From Henricia sp. BOLD:AAB3569 (taxonomy: Eukaryota; Echinodermata; Asteroidea; Spinulosida; Echinasteridae): 64,000 nt of DNA. Each line of letters starts with the position of its first letter. Within the stretch, counting starts at the first letter, position 1. The DNA lies in the NCBI GenBank assembly GCA_037783545.1, contig JBBELK010001246.1, forward strand, positions 124,001-188,000, in the 5' to 3' direction. Positions 46,901-58,900 of the stretch are shown here, piece after piece. The notes below the pieces were generated by a model. That model had not been told where the DNA came from. It worked only from the letters and a program-made list of their open reading frames with translations, and ran no database searches. The position numbers and the translations under genes were made by a program.

Positions 46901-49900
46901 TCGATCGTACTCATCATCACTGTAATGTTTACTCCACATCAACACTGGGACTTCCGGTAGGTACTTCCGGCGGAAATACGGATCAAGCAGCAGTTTCCGC
47001 CGTACCGAGGTCGGACACGTCTAATAGGAGAAATCGCTGTACCGTAAGGGCGGTATACAACATTTGAATTTGTTGTAATTTTAGAAAATGTTCAAATATT
47101 GGGTAAAGGGTATTTTTAGCCGATAGTGTGAAAAAGATGTACGTTCTCGCGAAGATTCGCGTGCAGGTCAATACGCATGTGTAGTATACTAATACCAAAT
47201 AGATCTACAAACCATCGTTATCTAAGCACTTGATGTGGAAACACCCTCTAAATTTGAAGCCATCGTCCGCCACCTTATTCTTGGGTTTCACTTTCTTGAC
47301 AACCGGTTGTTATTCGCCATTACTGTGTCCATACTATGGCACGCCAAAGCGAAAATACTTCAACACTGATAAAAGTCCATGAGCCAGAGGGGCCCACCGT
47401 GCACAACCCCCCCCCCCCCCCCCAACCCTCCCGATACCCCCTAGAATTGACGAAACTACATTTTTCTAGTAGGCTTGCATCTGTACTTCATTTTAAGACA
47501 TGTTAACATGAGATTAACTGGGACTCACTACTTGATTTTGGATGCTACATGAACCCTCAAGACTTTTGACGGCCATTTTAGGGTTAGGGGAAGTTCAAAT
47601 ATCAATTGTTCCGTCAAAAATTGTCATAGAGATACAAGTTGCCCCTAAAAATGTAGGTCTTGGTGAGTTCTACACAGTGGTACATGAGTCATGTCTTTTA
47701 ATTTAGTACGTAGGTCAACAGAGGTCAAAAAGTCAATTTTAAAGGGAGTTGCGCAAAATTTGGTAATCCTCGCCATCAAACAAAAATGTACACGTACGTG
47801 CACCCTCCATAGAAATGACGAAACAACATTTTTCTAGTAGGTTTGCATCTGTACTTCATTTTTAGACATGTTAACATGAGATTAACTGAGACTCACTAGT
47901 TGATTTTGGATGTTACATGAACCCTCAAGCCCAAGACTTGACGGCCATTTTAGGGTTAGGGGAAATTCAAATATCCATTGTTCCGTCAAAATTGTCGTAG
48001 AGATACAAGTTACCCCTCAAAATGTAGGTCTTGGTGAGTTCTACACAGTGGTACATGAGTTATGTCTTTTAATCTAGTAAGTAGGTCAACAGAGGTCAAA
48101 ACGTCAATTTTAAAGGGGGTTTCGCTAAATTTGGTAATCCTCGCCATCAAACAAAACTGTACGTGTAAATTTCTGCCACAACGTGGGAAATAGGCGGGTC
48201 AATATAGCACCAAAAATACCCCAACATCAAAAAACCTTACAGGCATGGTGGAGACAATGACGTCTCTAATATAACTGCTGATGTCAGATGTAGCTAATTA
48301 ATATTGTTCAGTAATGTGTATAAAGCCATCCCGGCCCAGCCCGAAGCCATCCCGGCCCAGCCCGATGCCATCCCGGCCCAGCCCGAAGCCATCCTGGCCC
48401 AACACGAAGCCATCTTGGCTCAGCCCGAAGCTATCCCTGTCTAGCTAGAAACCATGCCAGCCCAGCCCGAAGCCATCCCGGCCCAGTCTGAAGCCATCCT
48501 GGCCCAACCTGAAGCCATCCAGGCCCAACCTGAAGCCATCCAGGCCCAACCTGAAGCCATCCTGGCCCAGCCCGAAGACATCTCAGCCAAGCCCAATGCT
48601 CTCCCAGCTCGGCCCAACCCCAAAACCCCAGCCCGAAGCCATCCTGGCCCAGTCCGAAGCCATCCCGGCCCAACTTGAAGCCATTCTAGCCCAGCCCGAA
48701 GCCATCTCAACCAAGCCCGCCAGCTTAGCTCAAACCCCCAAACCCCAGCCCGAAGCCATCCCGGCCCAACTTAAGCAATTCTAGCCCAGCCCGAGGCCAT
48801 CCCAGCCCAGCCCGAGGCCATCCCAGCCCAGACCGAGGCAATCCCAGCCCAGTCTGAAGCCAACCCGGCCCAACCTGGAGCCATCCTGGCCCAGCCCGAA
48901 GTCATCCCAGCCAAGCCCAATGCCCTCCCAGCTACGCCTAAACCCCAAAACCCCAGCCCGAAGCCATCCCCATCCCAGCTCTAAGCCATCCCAACCCAGC
49001 CCGAAGCCATCCCTGTCTAGCCCGAAACCATGCCAGCCCAGCCCGAAGCCATCCCGGCCCAGTCTGAAGCCATCCCGGCCCAACATAAAGCCATCCTGGC
49101 CCAGCCAGAAGCAATCTCAGCCAAGCCCAATGCCCTCCCAGCTCAGCCCAAACCTCAAAACCCCAGCCCGAAGACATCCCGGCCCAGTCTGAAGCCATCC
49201 CGGCCCAACCTGAAACCATTCCAGCCAAGCCCGAAGCCATCTCAGCCAAGCCTAATGCCCTCCCAGCTCAGCCCGAACCCCAAAACCCCAGCCCTATGCC
49301 ATCCCAGCCCAGCCCGAAGCCATTCCGGCCCTGCCTAAAGTCACCCGGGCCCAGCCCGAAGCCACTGCACCCTGACCCAACCTAAAGACCTCCCAGTGCA
49401 GCCCGGAACCCTCTCAACTTGTCCAAAGCCTTCTCAGCTCTGCCCGAAGCCATCCCAGTTAAGTTCAGCCCAAAGCCATCCTGGCCCAGCCCGAAGTCAT
49501 CCCACAACTTCGGGCTGGACTAGGGTGGCCTTCAGACTGGGCTTGAGGGCTTTGGGCTGTTATGGGCCGGGGTAGCTTTGGGCTGGGCCAGGGTGGCTTC
49601 GTGCTGGGCTGGGGTGGCTTCAGGCTGGGCTTTTGGACTTCGGGTTTTGCTGGGAGGGCATTGGGGCTGGATGACTTCGGGCTGGGGTTGTCGGGTTTGA
49701 GCATAGCTGGGAGGGCATTGAGCTTGGCTAATTGGATGGCTTCGGGCTGAACCGGGATGGCTTCGGGCTGAACCGGGATGGCCAAGTTTGTTAGGTTTTT
49801 ATCCTAATTAAACCTGCATGGGCCTGACCAGACCTTTTGAATCCCATGTCTCAAAAACAGCCCTAGAAGTGCAGGTTGTCAGGGAGGCAATTCTGGCAGA

Positions 49901-52900
49901 GTGGCCCACCCTGCCTTAGCGGCTCATATGGTGGCTGGTGCAGCCAGTCTTGGCACAGTATCATGTTATACACATTACTGAACAATATTAATTAGCTACA
50001 TCTGACATCAGCAGTTATATTAGCGAAACTCCCTTTAAAATTTACCTTTTGACCTCTGTTGACCTACTTACTACTGTGTAGAACTCACCAAGACCTATAT
50101 TTTGAGGGGTAACTTGTATCTCTACGACAATTTGTGACGGAACAATGGATATTTGAATTACCCCATACCCTAAAATGGCCGTCAAAAGTCTTGGGCTTGA
50201 GGGTTCATGTAACATCCAAAATCAAGTAGTGAGTCCCAGTTAATCTCATGTTAACATGTCGTAAAATAAAGTACAGATGCAAACCTACTAGAAAAATGTT
50301 GTTTCGTCAATTCTGGGCGGGGGGGGGGGGGGGGGGTGCGGTGGACGGTGGGGGTGCACGGTGGGCGCCTCTGGCCCATGGACTATAATTTAATGTAGAC
50401 GCATATATTCGCAAATGTTGCGCAAGAAAAAATGCCAAAGTTGGCATGACTTTTAAATGTTGACAGACTGTTTGAATCTGGCATACCGTGCTTTTGTTGG
50501 CAAGTTTTTAAAAATGTTGAGACTTGTTTTTCAGGGTTGATGGCAGAATTATCAGTGTTGAATTATTTCCGCTTTGGCGTGCCATAGTATGGACACAGTA
50601 ATGGCGGATATGATAGTTGTTGACGTCACGCGTATGGCACGCCATAACATAAAAAACAAGTCTCAACATTTTTAACAACTTGCCAACAAAAGCACGGTAT
50701 GCCAGTTTCAAACAGTCTATCAACATTTAAAAGTCGTGCCAATTTTTTGTTCTTGCGCAACATTTGCGAAAATATTCGTCAACATTAAATTATCAGTGTT
50801 GAATTATTTGCGCTTTAGCGTGCCTTAGTATGGACATAGTAATGGCGGATAGCAACCGTTTGTCAAGAAAGTGAAACCCAAGAATACTCGCCTTGCCTAG
50901 ACAGGTTATGCTATCTTCGCTAGTCTGTATGTGTTAAGCGGAATACAAGCGATCGTATGGACTGGGGAGCAGTCTAGGCAAAGCACTGTCTTAGGAGTAC
51001 TAAGATGGCGGGCGTGTGGCTTCAATTCTCACATAGCCAGCTGTTGTATTCAGTCTAGTGTACATAGGTCAGTGGTTTGATATTCTTTTCTGTGCTCAAA
51101 CCGCGCTGTATTTTATGTTATACCATGTAATTCAGGAACTGTGTGTCGAAACCATACTGGGTGTCATCCGACCTCCAACTGCTCGATCTTTCTCGTCTTT
51201 TCACGTCCGAAAACAGGGTGTCTCGATACATTTGGCTAAATGGGAGATGCTGGATTCGAGTCCGCAGGTTAGCAAACGAAGTGGATGGCAGATTGAGGCC
51301 GTAGTATTCTTTCAAGCCGCTGTTGTTGGTGTATTTAGAAGACTCACGTTGGTAGTGCACCATGGACATCCTGAACAAAGTGAGACAAATATTTTCCGCC
51401 GAAAACTGTTTTAATTAAAGGAAGGTCCAGATTTTTGCAGAAAATATATTTCGTTCTAACCTAATAATCATATAAAAACCTCCCGAAAATATTATTCATG
51501 GGAACAAAACCAAAAATGTCCAATCTCCAATTTGGATATGGGTCTTTCCACAGTAATGGGGTACATTTGAAAAATAAGTCAATAATTCCTTTCAGATGTC
51601 TTTTTAATTAAAGAAATGTCCTTGTTTTGTTCTCAGGAGATAACTTTTGCCCAAAAAGGTAAGAAATTGCTGCCACAACATACATTTTTGAAAAGCTTGT
51701 GTACAAATTTTCCTATTACGTATGTAACGTGGACAGACAATTGTGTGACATTTTTTTCCGTCTTTGTTACATGCGTAATAGGACAATTTGTGCACGGGAT
51801 TTTCACAAATGTATGTTGTAGGACTATTTTTCTTACTCCTTGGTGAAAAAGTTATTTGCTCAGTTTAGCTTGATAATTTTAAAGATAAAATTGAGACATT
51901 TGAAGTGAACTGGGACCTAAGATCTTGAATGTTACAGAAATGTACCCTATTACTGTGGACAGACCCATATGGAAGCAAAAAGGTTGGTGTAATCACTGCA
52001 CCGCTTTATGTAACCGAAAAAAATAGTTAACTTTACAAAACTAACATCGGAGGTTTTTGACAATATCCTTGAAAATATACAGACTGAGGACCACAATTTC
52101 AGAATAGTAGGAGAAGACGCCCAAATCTAACTGCCTGTATCAGTTATAGCGGTCCAAAATAACATCGGTACCACTAAACAAATAACAGCGGTACCGCTAA
52201 AAAAATAACAGCGGTATCGCTGCCGGCTGCCATTACCGGCGGTAAGATTTGTTGTATTCCCTAATGAGAAAATGAGGGGAGGGTGAGTCAAAAGTGTGAA
52301 CACACTCCTTTAAAACCTTACGCCAGCGTCCACAACACATTTTCCTGCTGGTATATAACCACAATACCCGTATAAACCTCTGGTATCCTTTCCTGATTTT
52401 AGAGACACTGCCATTTCTGATACACAGTATACCGGTATAGGGACAAATTACTATACCATTTTCCGTAAAATATAGCCAAGAAACTATTCCGAACTAACAG
52501 TGTACTTACGGATGCTGAAGATGCTTGGTTATGGACGTTAACAAGTGAAATTTGCAGAGTCCAACTGCCAATATACACCCAGTCACCCCGAGACATACGG
52601 CAAATATAAGTCGTGCAATCCTGACAAAAAGAAGAGTAAATGTATACAGGGTGTTCCAGAAAAAAACGGAACAGTTAGACAAATCGTGATTGTGGGGAAA
52701 ACAAATACCATAGCCATAACAAATGCTTGGTTATGGACGTTAACAAGTGAAATTTGCAGAGTCCAACTGCCAACCTACACCCAGTCATCCCGAGACATAC
52801 GGCAAATATAAGTCGTGAAATGCTGACAAAAAGAAGAGTAAATGTATACAGGGTGTCCCCGAAAAAAACGGAACAGTTAGAAAAATCATGATTGTGGGGA

Positions 52901-55900
52901 AAACAAATACCATAGCCATAAGCTATAACTTCATACCAATTGCAAGTTAATCCAGTTCCGGATGGCTGCACAATCTTTGTTTAACTGAGGTGCGGTGAAA
53001 TGACAATTGCCGCATGTTTTCTGATTGTGAATTTCATTGCATAATCCTCTGCAGAATGGGCTTTTTGACTGATTACATAAGCACAGGCATACCAAATTTG
53101 CCATGGGCTCTCTGCTGGTCATTTCACAACATGGTGCAGTTAACTCATCAGCAAAGGTCATTTGTGGTGACTGAATATGCACGACTTGGGAGCCTTGCAG
53201 CAGTCAGAAATGCTTTTGCCCTTCGTTACCCTGGTCGCCGTGTCCCTTCAAAAAGTACCATTCTCAGGAATTATCAAAAGTATCATTGAAACATGCGGTA
53301 ATTGTCTTTTTACCTAACCTCAGTCAAACAATAATTGTGCAGCCATCCGGAACTGTACCAACATGAAATTGGTATGAAAATTAAGCTTATGCTCTGGCAC
53401 ATCTAGCAAAACCAATTTTACATGGTTGTGAAATTTGGTTTCCCCACAATCACGATTTTCCTAACTGTTCCGTTTTTTTCTGGGACACCCTGTATAGTGT
53501 TATCGTACAGTCAAGTCCTATCTATGGCCGGTTGTATGTGTTTTGTTACAGATTTTAAAAACATGCAAGCCTCTGACCAAAAGATCGAAGAGCCTCAGAG
53601 ATGTAACATATATACCCAACACAAAAAGTAAGTTTCCGTCTAATACTTCTTGATGTAACTTAAAAACTATTATTTTGTTTTGTTGTCATTCATGCGTGCA
53701 CCGATGTCTTCCGCACACAATGAGTGGTTACTTTTGGCCAGTAGACATTTTATGAAATTTTGCGCCAAAAGAGAAGTTGCACTTTTGTCAATATGTTCAC
53801 TTTTACACACTGAAATTTTTGTGTGGCCATTATTACCCTTTGACGTAACTTGTAACAGAGTGCTTATCTGCAAGAACTGTTCGATAATGAGTGGGTCCCG
53901 CCCACTCCGCCGTCTTTTGCAATCACCTCAGACATCTTTTGCCCATGCTGTTTATCAAATTTCGAAATCGCTGCTGATCTAAGTTTGCCCATACCTGCTT
54001 TAAAATGCGCTGCAAATCCTGCAAATAAGTGTCATCTTTCACGTATTGTTGGCCTTACGTTTGATGGCATCCCAGAGGTTCTCTATATGATTGCAGTCAG
54101 TGAATCCTGCTGGCTATTTCTTACGCTCAATCCCGTTGTCTTCCAAATATCGGCGGTTGACTTGAGAAATGTTGAATTTACATGTGTATATCGTTTTAAA
54201 TGTCTTTTTTCCCTTTAATACAAGACTTTGTTATGCAAGTCAACATTACTGCAGATGCACTGTCATGTGGTATTACATGATCACACCGAATTTAAAACAA
54301 AATACGTGACTTTGCCATGTCAATCCCATTAAATGTTAACATTATTTGGCTATAAAATAAAGTCTTTTATCTTCTGATCTGTGTCAGTTTGTATGTTGCA
54401 TGCCTTTGCCTGGCGTGTTGAGGTGATTGTAAATGACGGCGGACCCACTCAGCATTGAGCAGTTTTTGCAGATAAGCAGAACCAAATGTTTCAGTTTGTG
54501 AATTTGCACATATTGACAAAAGTGCAATTTCTGTTTTGGCGCCAATGTTTATAAATGTTCAAAATGTTTCTAAATTTCATTTTTGTGATTTCTTAGAGAA
54601 AACGGTGTCTACTGGCCGAAAGTATAACAAATCGTGTGTGCGTACGACATCGGGGCACACATCACTTTTTGAATGACAAAAATCGCGCAGCTCCCGAGGT
54701 AAGCTCATCTCATGCAAGTTTAATCAACCCGACACAATTGGTTTGCTGAGACTACAGGATTCTCCCAGAAACAGGAAATGCCAAATTTCATTGCTGCGGG
54801 AATCACTTGGAAAACATTGAATCGGAACAGTCCTGAAAGCGATTCCGAAGTGATTGGTCGATAAGTGCCTTTTGATCCCAAGTTCACTGTATTAAACACA
54901 CTTCTGTTATTATCAAGATATTAAAAACAAAATGCGTTTCTAGTTTTGGAGATTATATAGTTGTGAATAGCCAGGGCCGAAAAATCACACTAGCGCAATA
55001 TATCGAATAGCTGTCATCTTGTAGGGCAACTTCTGATGTTTAAATTGGTAAACAATTTAAGCACAAAATGTACAACCGTACATGTCCCCAAAGAACAAAG
55101 AAACTGCCATACAATATGGCAGCTATTCGATACGGTATATACACCCCATTCACGCGGAAGCAAACATTTCAATTATGTCCCATACAATCAGTTCTCTAAA
55201 ATGTGGTATTAAAGTAGACTGGTTCCCGATCCTATCGCTTATTGCGAAAATATAAGGATCGGTAAAGGGCAGCCATGACGGGCAGAATTCTGCCCGTGGT
55301 CACGTGGTTATTATTATTATTTTTTTTAGTAACGGCATCGAATGATATGAATGACATGGTTGGATACAGCAATTTGTTTAACCTTGTTTTCCATCAAAAT
55401 TTGGTCCTGACAGCAATTTCACAGCATATCTTCTGTCCTTGAAAAGACACCGTGGCCGCCACCGCTGTACGATTTTGTTTTTCCAGACGATGTACAATTA
55501 GTTGTTTTATGCGTATTGTAAACACTCATGAACAAACACACTGCCCATGCGGCACGTGCTAAGTACACGATGTACACAACTATAGCACACGCACCAATGG
55601 CGTTGTGTAACGAAATTGCACTACATTCATCTGAGCCCACACGTATGTCAAAATATGAAAGGATTTGGCGCATGCGCAAACCGTGACACAGCCCCTTTTA
55701 ATAAAGAGGTGCTCTTCGTTTTGCAAAATAGGAGGCCCAATATATGTCACAGAAAATGGTTCATGGGAGACGATAATTGAACATTATTCTGCGTGATTGG
55801 AAAACTTTTAAAAACAGTTGTTAAGTTTAATTCTTTCCCAGTATCTATATAAGACAACACCCATGGTGTAAAGTAACACGAGCATTTGGTGTTTAAATAT

Positions 55901-58900
55901 TTTAACACCAACTCCGGTGTACTTTTTACACCAGGAACCGGTGTTATTTTCTAATACAATTGGTGTCACCTGATTCTCCTCTGATGCAATACTGGAGACA
56001 ATTTCCCTTTAAAAATAAGACGTTTCACTGTAAAACGTTTGTTTGATGAGCATATTTACTGCTTTATTCAATTTATCCGCACTAATCCGTTCGTCGTGAA
56101 ACATGAAAAGACTGGCAAATGCCTTTAATCTTTTTTTCTTGTCAACTCCGTAAGGGGTATGGCATGATCAGATAAATAAACCAGTGCAGATAGTTGAGTC
56201 ACAATTACAACACAGTGCTTATGGTTTGTATGTGCAAAAGTGGAACAATTTTCAGAAACGCCTGTAGCCAATCAAATAGCTGGATTTCCGCGCATGCCCA
56301 CTTAGCATTACTTAACACCAGAACAATTTAACCTAAATATTCAATAATATTTAAATATTTTAGTGTTACTTTACCAAAAGAGTAATGTCAAGTTTTACAT
56401 CAGGTTGGTGTAATAGATATAGCACCAAAGTTCTTGCAGTGTAAAGAATAATGGTGACTGATAAGCTGCCTTGTCGAAATTTCAACCACAGAGATGCAGT
56501 TATACATCAGAACACCTAAAAAAATCCACCCACGTTTTTGTGTTGAATGAATGGTAAATAATATCGTCTGGCATTTTCTCTCACAAAGGTACCATTTTAC
56601 ACGGGGAAAATGATGTGGTGTTTGTTACTATCGCTGGGTCATTCCGTGTGAAATCACCTAGAGGTTGTCGGGGGTCCGACTCGGATTTGGACAAAACTTT
56701 TTCTAAAAATACTTCAACCTATGTCATGAACATGTACAAAATTTTAGAGGCCAACTGCAACTCATTACTGAGATATGACCTCCAGAAAATGCCTACCCCA
56801 CCCACTTTTTCCCAATCGTAGCCATGCCATTGAAGTTTTTTACATTTTTGGAGGCCTGTAGCTCAAAAATGCTTGGGAATTTTTCCCTGAAAATTGATAT
56901 ACACATAGATTGGCATCCAATCTGCATGATTCTGTTATCAAAAGTACGGTACCACGTTTCCTTTTCGAGATGTCGCTCCCCGAAAACTCTAATTTTTGAT
57001 TATCGTGGTAACTTTATTTCATTTTTGGCTTCCCATGGTGCCCACATGGATGGTCGGATTGACTTCATATTTTATATGCACACACACTAGGCACATGGGT
57101 TTGCTTCATATCAAGGACAAAGCAATTCCACCCTTTTTGGGGGCGTGGTCAAGGTTTAAAAGTGGGTCCGCAAAGAAAAATGGCAAAATGAGCCTCCTCT
57201 TCTGAGGGGTGGTTCCCCCGATAGGTCACTACCCAAGCGATTGAAACTTACATATCTTAAAATACTGTATCCAATCTACCTTTGGCATAAAATTTGGTTT
57301 GGTATCTTTTTTCCTTCATGGTTTTTTGAATTTTTGTAAAAGGTCAATATATTGCTCAAAAACGCTAGTTTTAATTGCATTATACATGTATATACAGTGT
57401 ACAACATGTTACTATGAGAGCAGTCTAATATGTCATATTTAATACCTGTTCAATTCTACAGGTTGTCAGTTCAAATCCAGGTGATGGCAATGTGAGTGTG
57501 CCCTTGGGCAAGACGCTTTGCTATGGACTACCTGGCTTCACCGGGAGCAAATGGATACATGTACCTACATGTACATTTTGTATGAGAGTGAAAGTGTTTG
57601 ATTGTTGGGCTCTCATCATGAGAGTCTAACAGGCAACCAGTGCTATACATGTATGCTCTCCAGTGAGCCCAGTGACCAGGGGTAATCATGTGGGCACCTT
57701 GCTTATACATGTAGTAGATTTGTGTGCGAACTATAATATGTTATTGGGGCACGACAACTGAGTGGTGTACTGTAACAGACTGATGAATCCAAGATTTTGG
57801 TGAAATCCACAGGTTGGTGGCTAGAATTCCCGTCTCTGTGGTACATGTACCTGGAAGGGTACATGTAGTAAAAAGTGATGTTTGGAAAGATGCATTTTTC
57901 GTAAGGATCATCAAGATCCTAGGAGAGAGTTTTTGATTATGCTTTGATTATGTCATGAGCTTTGTGTGCATCTTGTTCATCAGACCGGTCATTAGGGGGG
58001 GGGGGGGGGGGGGGGGGGCGAGGGTGGTCTCTCTGTACGCCATGTGCATTCTAACAAAAAAACACAAAGATTTTTTTTTTAAAAGACGACAAAAGATAAG
58101 GCCCTCTGGTGCTGACACATAAAATATCCCCACCCCCTATAGACTGTTAGTCTCGTTTCAGGTCACACTTCCGGAGACCTGTCGGGAATGGCATTATGGG
58201 GTTTTAACTTTGTGACGATATCCCGTGATTTTTCATCTCCTTTGATTTTTCACCGGAAATCGCAAAGACCGTATAAATCCGAATCGAGTAGCCCTACTTT
58301 TGGAAACGGCCATAATGCACTGAATTCGCGGCAACTACACTGCGGCAAAATGTTTGCACCAGTTGCAGACTACCAGCGACGCGGTGTCATGGCGGTATGG
58401 TTTTTCCATTACGTGTAGGGTTACCAGTTTATGTCAGACACAGAAATATTTAAAATTTTATTAACTTTTTGCTCAATCAACATTTCGCACAGGTGATAAA
58501 TGAGATTTTAAGGATTTTTATAGTGGACCCCGAATCGGTAATTTTGAGGCGGTGTCAAAATGGTAACGAAACTGTCCCCACGCGTGATATAATTTCTATC
58601 TAAGGTCTCCGGAAGTCAACGAGTCTCACAGAGTCCCGCTCGTTCTCGAGGTCAACTTACACGGTCTATTGTGGGTGCACGTGCCCACTTTTGAAGGCAT
58701 ACAGAGTTCATCCCGCATACAGAGTGCACTCCACCACTCAGTTGTCGTGCCCCAATAACATATTATATTATGCACACAAATCTACTAAAAAAGCAAGGTG
58801 CCCACATTATTACCCCTGGTCTCTGGGCTCACTGGAGAGCATACAGTCCTGGTTGCCTGTTGGACTCTCATGATGAGAGCCGAACAATCAAACACAGAAC

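Larger units (their letters stand above)
47277..50885. mobile_element. Inverted-repeat element, 3.6 kb, around a minisatellite
   Basis: Ends ATTCTTGGGTTTCACTTTCT and AGAAAGTGAAACCCAAGAAT. Nested inner arms: CCATACTATGGCACGCC / GGCGTGCCATAGTATGG, and a segment with GGCCATTTTAGGGTTAGGGG, tandemly doubled on the left (47440-47790, 47800-48160) and single on the right (50030-50310). C and G runs (47407-47423, 50321-50336) mirror each other. Lies between exons 3 and 4 of the minus gene. Confidence 0.75.

Noticed and set aside
48431..49785. Long open frames on both strands rich in PSRPSPK or GWARMASG repeats
   Set aside because: They follow from a 21-bp minisatellite (multiple of three) and are open in several frames at once.
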